Source: an uncultured Acetatifactor sp.
Lineage (GTDB): Bacteria > Bacillota > Clostridia > Lachnospirales > Lachnospiraceae
Direction of reading: 5' to 3'
Assembly: GCA_904501885.1 (NCBI GenBank)
Contig: CAJGCP010000003.1
Span: 1 to 64,000, forward strand
Length of the DNA: 64,000 nucleotides
The notes below the pieces were generated by a model. It was given only the letters and a program-made list of their open reading frames with translations. It was not told where the DNA came from and made no database searches. Shown in pieces: positions 8,402 to 18,064 of the stretch. The position numbers were made by a program, and so were the translations under genes. Positions within the stretch are counted from its first letter, which is position 1. Every line of letters starts with the position of its first letter.

Positions 8402-11220
8402 TGCAGGGAGTGATGATGGGAGATTTGTTTTTCAAATTGCTAAATATCAGTATTACTGCAGGGTGGCTTATTTTGGCGATTGTTTGCGTGCGCCTTCTTT
8501 TCAAAAAAATGCCCAAGTGGGTCAGTTGTATGTTGTGGGGAATAGTGGCAGTTCGGTTGATTTTCCCATTTTCTGTTGAAAGTGCTTTCAGCTTACAGCC
8601 CAGTGCCGAGCCCATCAAGTCCAGCACGATTGTTGAGGGGCAGGTATTAAACTATAGACCTTCGGTTAACAGCGGTCTGCCTGCGATAGATGACGCGGTG
8701 AACCCGGCATTGTTTGAGATGTTTGATTACCCGCCGATGCGCAGTGTCGCACCTTTGCAGATTGTTACCGCTGTTGCGGTAAATGTTTGGCTGTTGGGAA
8801 TGATTTTGCTTGTTTTGTTTGCGGCCATCAGTGTGTTGCGCCTGCGCTTTCAGGTTCGAGAGTCGGTGCGTCATACGGCAAACATTTTCCTATGTGACCG
8901 GGTGCAATCCCCTTTTATTTTAGGAAGCATCAGGCCGAGGGTGTACCTGCCGTCCAGCCTTTCTCAAGAGGAAATGGAGTATGTCATTGCCCATGAGAAA
9001 GCACATTTACGCAGAAAGGATCACTGGTGGAAGCCGATAGGGTACCTGCTTTTGTGCGTATATTGGTTCCAGCCGCTTTGTTGGCTGGCATATATTTTGC
9101 TGTGCAAAGACATAGAATTAGCATGTGACGAAAAAGTGATTCGCCAAATGAGTATGGAAGACAAAAAAGAGTACTCACGGGTACTGTTGTCCTGCGCGAC
9201 GCAAAGGCACCTGGTGGTAACTTGCCCTTTGGCGTTCGGTGAAGTGGGGGTAAAGGAAAGGGTGAAAACGGTTTTAAATTATAAAAAGCCTGCGTTTTGG
9301 ATTACGGTAGCGGCCATTGTGCTCTGTGTGGTGGTGGCGGTCTGTTTTTTGACCACTCCGGAAGAAAGTTCGGAGAAAGACGCCTGGGTGGACGAATGGA
9401 ATGCTGATGCTACCGATGCAGAAGGAGCGGAAGGAACCGGTGCGTGGGTGACCGAAGAAATCCACCTAGAAAAACGGGATGTGACCCACGATGGTGTGGA
9501 GGATTTTATTGTCACTTCCATGAAATACGACCCGTCCATCATTAATCCGAATCTGCCATTGAAAGAGAAAATTGCACAGCAAATCAGGTACGACGTGGTG
9601 AACGTAGCGATATATGACGGACAGGGAAGTTCCGATGAGTATAATGAGGAACAATTTCTTTGGTCACAGGATTATTCCTGGGTGCATGTGGGGAATGGTC
9701 AGGTAAGCGTCGTGCAGGCGGATGGCAAAGACTATCTGCTCACCAGTAATCTTTGGGCAGGACAGGGAACTGCAAGATGGAATTATGAAGTTTTCTCGTT
9801 AAATTCTCTGGGTGAAAAAAATGTTGTGGAACAGCAGTCCATTGAATTTGATATAAATACAGAGGATGCTAGTGGAGAGCGCAGGACATTTAGAGAGTCC
9901 ATAAACAAGTATATCAATGATGGCACCCTGATTGTAGCCTGTGATGTGGATCAGGATGTCGAGAATCAGTTTGTCAGTACCGATGAGGAAACATATGTAC
10001 CGCTGGATTATTATGGTCAGGCACTTGTGAAGTTTGATGTATTGGAAGAAAACGAAACATCAGCAGAAGGATTTGTTACAATAGATGTCTCTAAGATTGC
10101 GGAAATTGAGATAACAAACGGCAATACCGGTGTGCGGAAGAAACTTACACCGAAAGAGCAGTATTCGCAGGAGTATTATAACTATAATGACTTGGTAAAA
10201 CTGTATCGCCAGTTGGGACTTACCTCGCAATATGAGCCTAATTCCAGGGTTGGATATCAGTACTGTATGTGGTTGAAGGATGCAGAAGGCAGTGTTTTGC
10301 AGACGGTTACTCCATACAAGGATGGGTTGACGGTGGATGGAATCTTCTACCAATACGATGATACGGATGAAAATGCAGCGGCATCTTTGCGGCTGATGGA
10401 ATTTATGGAGTACATTTTTCAGCAGGATATATGTTCTTTACCGAAGGCACCTGACTATCTGTGGCCTACTGCCAGTCAAACGGTATCTACCACTTTTGGG
10501 GAGCACGAAAATGGTGTTACGACGGAGCATATAAACATTGCCGGAGCGGAAGGAGATGATGTGATTGCCATAGCAGACGGCAAAATTCTGGAAACAGGCT
10601 ACGAGTCAACGGTGGGTAGTTATATTATCTTGGATTTGGGAAATGGAGTGCATGCAAAATATGGGCATTTAGAGAAAGTAATCGCGTACAAGGGGATGGA
10701 AGTGTCTCAAGGTCAAATGATTGGAATACTGGGTAAAACAGGCATGGCTACGGGACCTAATTTACTATTTGCTATTTATGTGAACGGGACTGCAGTGGAT
10801 CCTTTGACTTATGAAGGCGGAATTGATGGAAATTGTGTTTTGGTGTTAACTGACCCGAATTGGGGCATCAAGCTAGCGGCAGAGAATGTTACATCAACCG
10901 GTGTAACAATCCACTGTGCCCAATCCGGCGGGGAGCCAACCGGCGAGTTGCGGACGGGAAGTTATTATGTGATTGAAAAATACGTAGAAGGAGTCTGGGA
11001 AAAAGTAGAATACTTGCCCCATGAACATGAGATTGCTTGGACCGCCGAGGCATGGACAATTCCCAAGGATGAAGTACGCCAATGGGAAGTGAATTGGGAA
11101 TGGTTATATGGGGAACTCCAGAAAGGTCGATACAGAATAGGTAAGGAAATTATGGATTTTAGAGGTACCGGCGATTATGATCAAGCGCTGCATTATGCGG
11201 AGTTTGAGATAAAGAATTAA
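8401..11220 (+). CDS. BlaR1-like M56 membrane peptidase with degenerate M23 and Ig-like domains
   Basis: A 939-residue sensor-type protein. N-terminal membrane helices are at about residues 14-35, 42-58 and 120-145. The M56 zinc motif HEKAH is at about residues 197-201, with the downstream ELACDE motif, and a fourth helix lies near residue 300-320. The ectodomain follows: an unassigned region of about 350 residues, an M23/LytM-like domain near residues 680-815, and a C-terminal Ig-like domain of the type ending in GRYRIGKEIMDFRG. No penicillin-binding SxxK/STYK sensor domain is visible. In the M23 part, the HxxxD motif reads HINIAG and the HxH motif reads GPNLLF, so zinc ligands are missing and it is probably a binding domain. 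Start chosen at the ATG overlapping the blaI stop with GGAGG upstream. Confidence 0.88.
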   Translation: MQGVMMGDLFFKLLNISITAGWLILAIVCVRLLFKKMPKWVSCMLWGIVAVRLIFPFSVESAFSLQPSAEPIKSSTIVEGQVLNYRPSVNSGLPAIDDAVNPALFEMFDYPPMRSVAPLQIVTAVAVNVWLLGMILLVLFAAISVLRLRFQVRESVRHTANIFLCDRVQSPFILGSIRPRVYLPSSLSQEEMEYVIAHEKAHLRRKDHWWKPIGYLLLCVYWFQPLCWLAYILLCKDIELACDEKVIRQMSMEDKKEYSRVLLSCATQRHLVVTCPLAFGEVGVKERVKTVLNYKKPAFWITVAAIVLCVVVAVCFLTTPEESSEKDAWVDEWNADATDAEGAEGTGAWVTEEIHLEKRDVTHDGVEDFIVTSMKYDPSIINPNLPLKEKIAQQIRYDVVNVAIYDGQGSSDEYNEEQFLWSQDYSWVHVGNGQVSVVQADGKDYLLTSNLWAGQGTARWNYEVFSLNSLGEKNVVEQQSIEFDINTEDASGERRTFRESINKYINDGTLIVACDVDQDVENQFVSTDEETYVPLDYYGQALVKFDVLEENETSAEGFVTIDVSKIAEIEITNGNTGVRKKLTPKEQYSQEYYNYNDLVKLYRQLGLTSQYEPNSRVGYQYCMWLKDAEGSVLQTVTPYKDGLTVDGIFYQYDDTDENAAASLRLMEFMEYIFQQDICSLPKAPDYLWPTASQTVSTTFGEHENGVTTEHINIAGAEGDDVIAIADGKILETGYESTVGSYIILDLGNGVHAKYGHLEKVIAYKGMEVSQGQMIGILGKTGMATGPNLLFAIYVNGTAVDPLTYEGGIDGNCVLVLTDPNWGIKLAAENVTSTGVTIHCAQSGGEPTGELRTGSYYVIEKYVEGVWEKVEYLPHEHEIAWTAEAWTIPKDEVRQWEVNWEWLYGELQKGRYRIGKEIMDFRGTGDYDQALHYAEFEIKN

Positions 11221-11224
11221 ATAG

Positions 11225-11527
11225 TTCAATCCGGACAGAACGGTTGTGACACTGCCGTTTGTGAAAAAAGTCGCGAAAAAAAGTGACATTAAAAAAGTGA
11301 CAGTAAAAAGTGACAGTAAAATAGTGACGGTAAAAACACAAGCACACTATGATTTGATTCTTTCATATATGAAGGATGATGTGTGGTATAAAGCAAGTGA
11401 ATTGGTAGAAGTTTTGGGAGTTAGAGAAACGAGAACAAAAGCGTTGCTTAGAACACTTGTCGAAGAAGGCATGCTTATAGACAATGGCATGATTAAAGGA
11501 CGTAAATACAAAAGAAAACAGAGATAA
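11225..11527 (+). pseudogene. C-terminal fragment of an AlbA_2/AAA_4-type ATP-binding regulator
   Basis: Only the last about 100 residues are present. The frame opens right behind the stop of the previous gene and reads FNPDRTVVTLPFVKK even before the first possible start (GTG at 11246), which is the internal sequence of Schlafen/AlbA_2 RecG-like proteins. A winged-helix follows (HYDLILSYMKDDVWYKASELVEVLGVRETRTKALLRTLVEEG), ending in a basic tail. There is no ribosome site. I read it as the remnant of a larger gene, although a short expressed HTH protein cannot be excluded. A terminator follows at once. Confidence 0.7.
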
Positions 11528-11556
11528 CAATTAATACGGAAGGCATAGAATCAAAG

Positions 11557-11602
11557 AACCACAAGAATAGTTCACAAGAGACTATTTCTTGTGGTTTTTT
11601 TG
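11557..11602 (+). terminator. Intrinsic terminator
   Basis: AACCACAAGAATAGT pairs with ACTATTTCTTGTGGTT (one bulge), followed by a run of T. Confidence 0.88.
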
Positions 11603-11687
11603 TGCCCAATGTGGTACACTATAACCAATTATTACCGATCCCTTAGGGATGGAAAAAGAGAATAAATTATGGGAGGAGATGGCATTT

Positions 11688-13220
11688 GTGAAAAAGATAT
11701 TTCCTGCTATTTTACTTATTATAAGTTTGATGTTAACAGGTTGTGGTTTGGGCCAGGGACGACAGAATGAGCCGGCCCCCATATTGAACGAATATTTGAC
11801 CCATTTGGATTTTTTGGCAACCCCGGTGCGTGAATACGGTGAAGGTACGGCGGTGGTGCAAATGGAAAAACATCTGATGGTGCGTATTATGTATCCGGAA
11901 GGTGAAATTCAGACGTTGAATGAAGAAATGGAATCTTGGATACAGGAAACAATTGCCTATTACGAGGAGGATTCCGGAACTGTTCCGGAGGGACAGGAAA
12001 ATGCGGAATTGACGGCTGACTATAACAGTTATTTGGTGGATGATCAATGGGTAAGTGTAGAGATACGAGGTATCTATGAGAAACCTTTTAATGCCCATCC
12101 TGAGGATATTGTGATCACTTTCCATGCGAACTTGCTCACCGGTCAGTTGGTTAGCTTAGACGAGGTCCTACTGCCAGGCGGAAGAGAGCGCCTGCAAGAA
12201 TTGGTGATTGAAGATGCGGGCATAGAGCCTGAAGTGGTGGACGAGTATCTGTTGGACAACTGGAAACTGACAGCTGATGGCATTGAGATTATTCTGGAGC
12301 GCGGCGCTTATTTGCCTATGTCTGCAGGAACCGTTACATTGCCGTACACCTATGATGATTTGGAAGACATCCTTTCGTTAGAGGACGGGCAGAACGCTGG
12401 TCATGAAAATCCTTCAACGGACGAAGGGCAGGATTCCTTGTCGGGTGACCCCGATGGAAGTGACGTGGCAGATGACACGGCAGAGGGGACGAAAGATGGA
12501 AGCGTAGAGGACAACACCCATAGGCAACAGTCTAAATTGCCCGGGATGGAAAACAGTGAAAAAGATGGAGCATCTGCCCAGGACGGAAACGCCTCTAATG
12601 GACACGGTGAAGTGTCTAAATCGCGCATTGCTCTGACCTTTGACGATGGCCCCAGTAAATATACGGACCGATTGTTGGACGCCTTTGCAACCCACGGAGG
12701 CAAGGGAACATTTTTTGTGGTGGGTAACTTGGTGGACACCCGCGTGGACACTCTGAAACGAATGGTGAGTGAAGGTCATCAGGTGGCAGGACACAGTTGG
12801 GATCACAGACAGTTGACCAAGTTAAACAGACAGGATGTGACAAATCAAATTATGAATACTCGCGCCAAGATTTACGATGTGACCGGCGTGGATGCAACCA
12901 CCATAAGACCACCCTATGGCTCATATAATGATGAGGTCAAGGCGGTTTGTGTGGAAGTGGGTGTGGCCATGATTAACTGGTCCGTAGATACTTTGGATTG
13001 GAAGACGAAGAATGCAGACATGGTCTATGATGTGATTATGTCGGAGGCAAAGGATGGTGCCATTATCCTGTGCCACGACTTATATGGTTCCACGGTGGAA
13101 GCAATGGAACGGGCCATTCCGGATTTGCTGGCAGCAGGCTATGAACTGGTGACTGTGGCCGAACTTTTAACCGGAGATGGACAGGTCATTGAAGCAGGAA
13201 ATGTGTATAACCGAAGATAA
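11688..13220 (+). CDS. Polysaccharide deacetylase lipoprotein (NodB/CE4)
   Basis: Predicted peptidoglycan or glycan N-deacetylase anchored as a lipoprotein. GTG at 11688 gives a short basic start, hydrophobic stretch and lipobox LTGC, with GGGAGGA ten bases upstream; an ATG at 11649 would put 13 charged residues ahead of the signal. Residues about 30-235 resemble the DUF3298/RsiV-type domain seen before such deacetylases. An acidic linker (about 240-305) follows, then the NodB domain (about 308-505) with TFDDGP, HSWDH, RPPYG, DTLDW and ILCHD, so all metal and catalytic motifs are intact. Total 510 residues. It acts outside the membrane, likely in lysozyme resistance or wall remodelling. Confidence 0.92.
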   Translation: MKKIFPAILLIISLMLTGCGLGQGRQNEPAPILNEYLTHLDFLATPVREYGEGTAVVQMEKHLMVRIMYPEGEIQTLNEEMESWIQETIAYYEEDSGTVPEGQENAELTADYNSYLVDDQWVSVEIRGIYEKPFNAHPEDIVITFHANLLTGQLVSLDEVLLPGGRERLQELVIEDAGIEPEVVDEYLLDNWKLTADGIEIILERGAYLPMSAGTVTLPYTYDDLEDILSLEDGQNAGHENPSTDEGQDSLSGDPDGSDVADDTAEGTKDGSVEDNTHRQQSKLPGMENSEKDGASAQDGNASNGHGEVSKSRIALTFDDGPSKYTDRLLDAFATHGGKGTFFVVGNLVDTRVDTLKRMVSEGHQVAGHSWDHRQLTKLNRQDVTNQIMNTRAKIYDVTGVDATTIRPPYGSYNDEVKAVCVEVGVAMINWSVDTLDWKTKNADMVYDVIMSEAKDGAIILCHDLYGSTVEAMERAIPDLLAAGYELVTVAELLTGDGQVIEAGNVYNRR

Positions 13221-13294
13221 AAAACAATTGAGAAAGTACGTATTGCGAAATATAGCAATGTTATAAAAATTCCTTAATAACCGGAGAATTTAAT

Positions 13295-14305
13295 ATGAGA
13301 ATGAACAAGAAAAATGGTACGGTATCCAAACTGCTGGTTGGTTTGGCGGTGACCGTTGCCTTGGGATTTGGCGCCACCCGAACGCCGGAGGATGGGCAAG
13401 AGACAGTTGTGCTGGAGAACTCGTTAGTAGCTGAAACGATAGAGAACAGTGCACAGGCTGAAACAGGAAATCAAGATGCATCGGCAGTAGAGAGTCCATC
13501 CACATCAGACGCCCCCATATCCGAAATGGAAATCCATTTTATCGACGTGGAGCAGGGGGACGCCACTTTAATCAAAGTGGACGACCACTATATGCTCATC
13601 GACGCAGGCGACAATAGCATGGGTACCAAGGTTCAATTATATTTGACCAAGCAGGGTGTGAAAAAATTGGACTATCTGATCTTGACCCACACCGACGCAG
13701 ACCACATCGGCGGCGCGGATGTGGTGGTAACAAAATTTGATATTGACACCATCTTCATGGGGGATTATAAAAAGGATAATAAGACTTACAATGAACTGAT
13801 AGAAGCGATGAAGTACAAATCCCTGACGCACTCTATCCCCGAGGTGGGAGCGCAGTATCAACTGGGGGATGCCACCTTTACCATTTTGGGACCCAAGGAA
13901 GTTTATGACGACCCCAATAACACCAGCATTGCGTTGAAACTGACCCATGGTGAAAACACCTTCCTGTTCAGTGGCGATGCAGAAGCGGAGGCGGAGGCAG
14001 ACATTCTGGACACGGGATTGGATTTGGATGTGGATGTGTATCATGCGGGACATCACGGAAGCAGTACATCTTCCACCACAGAATTTTTGGACGCCATGAC
14101 ACCGGAGTATGCGGTGATTAGCTGTAAGGAAGGAAATAGCTATGGTCACCCTCATGCGGAGACACTGATCAATTTCCGAGCCAAAGGAATACAGGTGTTC
14201 CGTACAGACGAACAGGGTAGTGTGGTGGCCTTCAGCGATGGAGAAAACATTACTTGGAACTGCGCACCCAGCGACAGCTGGCAGGCGGGTGAGCGAGGAC
14301 AGTAA
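13295..14305 (+). CDS. ComEC-like secreted metallo-beta-lactamase-fold hydrolase
   Basis: A 336-residue protein with an N-terminal hydrophobic signal or anchor (residues about 12-28), a Ser/Ala/Glu-rich linker to about 75, then an MBL-fold domain. Motifs are HTDADHIGG (metal motif, about residues 130-138), FSGDAEAEAE and AGHHGSS, typical of the ComEC C-terminal hydrolase domain occurring as a stand-alone exported protein. No ComEC membrane channel is attached. The substrate is unknown; extracellular nucleic acid or a nucleotide is plausible. Starts at ATG 13295 with GGAG at 13283-13286. Confidence 0.88.
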   Translation: MRMNKKNGTVSKLLVGLAVTVALGFGATRTPEDGQETVVLENSLVAETIENSAQAETGNQDASAVESPSTSDAPISEMEIHFIDVEQGDATLIKVDDHYMLIDAGDNSMGTKVQLYLTKQGVKKLDYLILTHTDADHIGGADVVVTKFDIDTIFMGDYKKDNKTYNELIEAMKYKSLTHSIPEVGAQYQLGDATFTILGPKEVYDDPNNTSIALKLTHGENTFLFSGDAEAEAEADILDTGLDLDVDVYHAGHHGSSTSSTTEFLDAMTPEYAVISCKEGNSYGHPHAETLINFRAKGIQVFRTDEQGSVVAFSDGENITWNCAPSDSWQAGERGQ

Positions 14306-14372
14306 TCATATTGAAACGGGCGAAAACGAGGACGGCAATGCAGCCGGTTCCGACGGAAGAGAGAGGTAAATA

Positions 14373-15125
14373 ATGAAATTAATTTCATGGAATGTAAACG
14401 GATTAAGAGCATGTATGCAGAAAGGATTTCTGGATTTCTTCAACGAAGCAGATGCTGACATTTTCTGCCTGCAGGAAACCAAGATGCAGGAGGGACAGTT
14501 GGATTTGGAATTGCCCGGATATCATCAGTATTGGAATTATGCGGAGAAAAAGGGATACTCCGGCACGGCACTTTTCGCCAAGCAGGAGCCCATAAGTGTG
14601 ACCTACGGTATTGGTGTGGAGGAACACGACCATGAAGGCAGAGTGATTACGGCGGAATTTGAAGACTACTATGTGGTCACCGTGTATGTGCCCAATTCCC
14701 AGAGAGAGTTGGCGCGTCTGGACTATCGGTGTCAGTGGGAGGCAGCATTCCTGAATTATATTTTGACCTTGGAAGAGAAAAAGCCCGTCATCTACTGCGG
14801 CGACTTGAATGTGGCACATCAGGAGATCGACCTGAAAAATCCCAGGACCAATCATCAAAATGCAGGATTTACAGATGAAGAAAGGGCATGCTTTACACAG
14901 GTGCTGGAGAGTGGTTATATCGATACCTTCCGTCATTTTTATCCGGATGTGGAGAATGTATATTCCTGGTGGTCCTATATGTTCCAGGCCAGAAGCAAGA
15001 ATGTGGGCTGGCGTATTGACTACTTTGTGGCTTCCCGCAAGTTAGAACAGAGACTGAGAGATGCGAAGATCCATACAGACATTCTTGGCTCCGATCATTG
15101 TCCTGTAGAATTGACGCTTGAATAG
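14373..15125 (+). CDS. exoA: Exodeoxyribonuclease III / AP endonuclease
   Basis: Base-excision repair enzyme of the Xth/ExoA family, 250 residues, the usual length. Conserved motifs: WNVNGLRA at the N terminus, LQETKMQ (metal-binding Glu), YVPNS, CGDLNVAHQEIDL, the GFTDEER segment, WRIDYF and the catalytic GSDHCPV end. ATG at 14373 follows GAGAGG. It is oriented with the preceding MBL gene and the following ABC genes but has no evident functional link to them. Confidence 0.97.
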   Translation: MKLISWNVNGLRACMQKGFLDFFNEADADIFCLQETKMQEGQLDLELPGYHQYWNYAEKKGYSGTALFAKQEPISVTYGIGVEEHDHEGRVITAEFEDYYVVTVYVPNSQRELARLDYRCQWEAAFLNYILTLEEKKPVIYCGDLNVAHQEIDLKNPRTNHQNAGFTDEERACFTQVLESGYIDTFRHFYPDVENVYSWWSYMFQARSKNVGWRIDYFVASRKLEQRLRDAKIHTDILGSDHCPVELTLE

Positions 15126-15153
15126 ATAACGATACAATAAGAGGTAATTGTAT

Positions 15154-16248
15154 ATGAAAATCCTACTAGAAAATGTGACAAAAATATTTCCCGGCCGCGG
15201 CAAAGGTGCTAAGGAAGTACGCGCCGTGGATAATTTTAATTTTGAAATCCCTGATGGAAAACTGATTGGTTTGTTGGGACCTTCCGGTTGTGGTAAGAGT
15301 ACCACGTTAAATTTATTGTCCGGACTCCTTCAGCCCACGGAGGGCAAAATTTTCTTCGGTGAGGACGAAGTGACAAACCTGCCTGCAGAACACAGAGGCG
15401 TGGGATTGGTATTCCAAAATTATGCGCTGTATCCTCATTTGACGGTATTACAGAATATTACCTTCCCCCTGGAAAACCTGAAAGGGGATGCCAAACTCAC
15501 CAAAGAAGAACGTGTGAAAAGAGCTACAGAAGCGGCGAAACTGGTACAGATAGAAAATCTGATGGACAGAAAACCCGGAGAACTTTCCGGCGGACAGCAG
15601 CAGCGTGTGGCCATCGCCAGAGCATTGGTCAAGATGACTAAGGTACTTTTGCTGGACGAGCCCTTATCTAACTTGGACGCCAGACTTCGTTTGCAGACCA
15701 GAGAGGAAATTCGCCGTATCCAGAAGGAAACGGGAATCACCACCATCTTTGTTACCCATGACCAGGAGGAGGCTATGAGCATCTCCGATATGATCGTGGT
15801 GATGAAGGATGGTTTGGTACATCAGATTGGCAAGCCTCAGGAAGTGTATGACAATCCTACCAACCTTTTCGTGGCAAAGTTTTTAGGCACTCCCCCCATC
15901 AATGTGTTCGCCGGCAAAATCGAGGACGGTGCGCTCTATGTGGGCGAGGACAAATTGTTTGATGTCAGTGTAGATGTAAAACCGGGAGATGTGTATGTAG
16001 GCATCCGCCCCGAAGGTTTTGTGCTTCAGGCGGACGGACCCTTGCACTGTAGTTTATCTCGCGTGGAAGTGATGGGAAGAGATATGAGTGTGGTGGCAGG
16101 CCATCCTGCATTTTTGGATGCGTCCATCCGTGCCATCATTGCATCAGAAAACCTGGCAGAGATTTCCGGTGACGCTGTGAATTTTGATGTGAAGCCCGGC
16201 AAGGTTTTAGTATTTGACAAGGAAACGGAAGAACGGATTCTCATCTAA
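15154..16248 (+). CDS. Sugar ABC transporter ATPase (MsmK/UgpC type)
   Basis: ATP-binding subunit of a CUT1 carbohydrate importer, 364 residues. Walker A GPSGCGKST is at residues 42-50, followed by the Q-loop, signature LSGGQQQR, Walker B VLLLDEP and the switch His in FVTHDQEEA. The C-terminal OB-like regulatory domain (about residues 240-364) is typical of MalK/MsmK. ATG at 15154 has GAGGT upstream. The two permease genes and the binding-protein gene follow in the same direction, so the set is a complete transporter. Confidence 0.93.
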   Translation: MKILLENVTKIFPGRGKGAKEVRAVDNFNFEIPDGKLIGLLGPSGCGKSTTLNLLSGLLQPTEGKIFFGEDEVTNLPAEHRGVGLVFQNYALYPHLTVLQNITFPLENLKGDAKLTKEERVKRATEAAKLVQIENLMDRKPGELSGGQQQRVAIARALVKMTKVLLLDEPLSNLDARLRLQTREEIRRIQKETGITTIFVTHDQEEAMSISDMIVVMKDGLVHQIGKPQEVYDNPTNLFVAKFLGTPPINVFAGKIEDGALYVGEDKLFDVSVDVKPGDVYVGIRPEGFVLQADGPLHCSLSRVEVMGRDMSVVAGHPAFLDASIRAIIASENLAEISGDAVNFDVKPGKVLVFDKETEERILI

Positions 16249-16272
16249 GTAGCGGAAAGGTAGGACAATAGT

Positions 16273-17163
16273 TTGGAAAAGAATAACTTAAAAGCATGGT
16301 TATACCTTTTGCCTGCCATTTTGTTTTTGGGTATTTTTATGGTGTATCCCCTCATTGATGTTTTTGTTTACTCCTTTGAGGAGGGGTATAACTCCGCCTC
16401 CCAGACATTCTTTGGCATTGGTACATACAATTATTCTTATGTGCTGCGGGACCCTTATTTCCTGCAGGCATTGAAAAATACATTTATTTTGGTGATTATC
16501 ACCGTGCCCCTTTCCACAGGCATAGCCCTGTTGATTTCATTGGGCTTAAGTTCGATTAAAAAAGTGCGGGAATGGTATCAGACCATCTTTTTCCTGCCCT
16601 ATGTGACCAACACTTTGGCGGTGGGATTGGTGTTCATGATTCTGTTTAAGAAAACACCCTATTCGGATGGTTTGATGAACCTATTGTTGAGTCTGTTTGG
16701 GGTGAGCCCCATTGATTTTATGGATGGTCCTTACTGGGCGAAAATGGTTGTGCTGTGTTTCTACACCGTGTGGGTGGTGATGCCCTTTAAAATACTGATT
16801 CTCACAAGTGCCCTGGCGTCTGTGAATGAAGATTATTACAAGGCGGCAAAAGTGGATGGCACTTCGGCGTTCCGTACCTTCAGACGGATTACCCTGCCCA
16901 TGATTTCCCCCATGCTGTTTTATTTGATCATTACAGGATTCATCGGTGCATTCAAGGCCTACAGCGATGCGGTGGCATTGTTCGGCACCAACTTAAATGC
17001 GGCGGAGATGAACACCATTGTGGGATATATCTACGATATGCTCTACGGCAACAGCGGCGGTTACCCGTCCTATGCTTCCGCAGCAGCCATCATTCTCTTT
17101 GTGATTGTGCTGACCATCACCTGCATCAACCTGTTGCTGAGCAAAAAATACGTGCATTATTAA
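16273..17163 (+). CDS. Sugar ABC transporter permease (MalF/UgpA type)
   Basis: Inner-membrane permease, 296 residues, with six predicted helices; the first is WLYLLPAILFLGIFMVYPL. The EAA loop that docks the ATPase is seen as YYKAAKVDGTSAFRTFRRITLPMISP. Starts with TTG at 16273, preceded by GGAAAGGTAGG; no ATG is available in a sensible position. It lies 24 bp after the ATPase gene. Confidence 0.92.
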   Translation: MEKNNLKAWLYLLPAILFLGIFMVYPLIDVFVYSFEEGYNSASQTFFGIGTYNYSYVLRDPYFLQALKNTFILVIITVPLSTGIALLISLGLSSIKKVREWYQTIFFLPYVTNTLAVGLVFMILFKKTPYSDGLMNLLLSLFGVSPIDFMDGPYWAKMVVLCFYTVWVVMPFKILILTSALASVNEDYYKAAKVDGTSAFRTFRRITLPMISPMLFYLIITGFIGAFKAYSDAVALFGTNLNAAEMNTIVGYIYDMLYGNSGGYPSYASAAAIILFVIVLTITCINLLLSKKYVHY

Positions 17164-17188
17164 ACCCGGAAAGGGAAAGGTTTTGAAG

Positions 17189-18064
17189 ATGAAATCTTTG
17201 ACTGATTATGAAAAAATAGGGAGAAGCAAAAAGCGCCGCCAAGCGGCGGGCAAAACAGTGACCTATGTGCTTTTGAGCATTTGGGCATTGATTGTGCTGT
17301 TCCCCTTTTATTGGATGATTCTATGCTCTGTGAAAAGCTATAGCGCATACAACTCCGAATACATCCCCAAGTTTTTTACTTTGAGTCCCACGTTCCAAAA
17401 CTATGTGGACGCTTTTACAGCGGTACCCTTGGCCAAGTATTTTGCAAATACAATTATCTTCACCCTGGCAACTACTGCAATTATGTTGGTGGTGATCGTG
17501 CTGGCGGCTTTCGCCTTTGCAAGACTGGAGTTCAAGGGAAAGAATCTGCTGTTCACCTTGTTTTTGGCGTTGATGATGATTCCCAACGAATTGGTGATTA
17601 TCACCAACTTCGTGACCATCACCAATTGGGATATGCGCAACACCTTTATGGGATTGATTCTGCCCTCCGTGACATCGGTGTTCTATATTTATCTGTTGAA
17701 GGAAAACTTCGAGCAGGTGCCGGAGGAATTGTACAAGGCGGCCAAGGTGGATGGCACTTCGGATTTGAAGTACCTGTGCAAGGTACTTTTGCCCATCTGC
17801 AAGCCTACCGTGACCACCATTACTATTTTGAAAGTGATTGAGTGCTGGAATTCCTATGTATGGCCCAGATTAATTACGGACGATGAAAATTATTTTCTGG
17901 TGTCCAATGGAATTCAGGAAATCAGAGAAAACGGCTTCGGCCGTGAAAACATTCCTGCTATGATGGCAGCAGTGGTGGTCATCTCTGTGCCTTTGATTAT
18001 TCTCTTTTTAATCTTCCATAAGAAGATTATGGAGGGCGTGTCGAGAGGAGGTACCAAGGGATGA
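17189..18064 (+). CDS. Sugar ABC transporter permease (MalG/UgpE type)
   Basis: Second permease, 291 residues, six predicted helices beginning with VTYVLLSIWALIVLFPFYW. EAA loop: LYKAAKVDGTSDLKYLCKVLLPICKP. ATG at 17189 has AAAGGGAAAGG eight bases upstream; a TTG six bases earlier is less likely. Its stop overlaps the start of the binding-protein gene (ATGA), so the two are translationally coupled. Confidence 0.92.
   Translation: MKSLTDYEKIGRSKKRRQAAGKTVTYVLLSIWALIVLFPFYWMILCSVKSYSAYNSEYIPKFFTLSPTFQNYVDAFTAVPLAKYFANTIIFTLATTAIMLVVIVLAAFAFARLEFKGKNLLFTLFLALMMIPNELVIITNFVTITNWDMRNTFMGLILPSVTSVFYIYLLKENFEQVPEELYKAAKVDGTSDLKYLCKVLLPICKPTVTTITILKVIECWNSYVWPRLITDDENYFLVSNGIQEIRENGFGRENIPAMMAAVVVISVPLIILFLIFHKKIMEGVSRGGTKG

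Noticed and set aside
10440..10840. Active M23 lysostaphin-type peptidase in the BlaR1-like protein
   Set aside because: The HxxxD and HxH motifs are missing, so activity is not supported.
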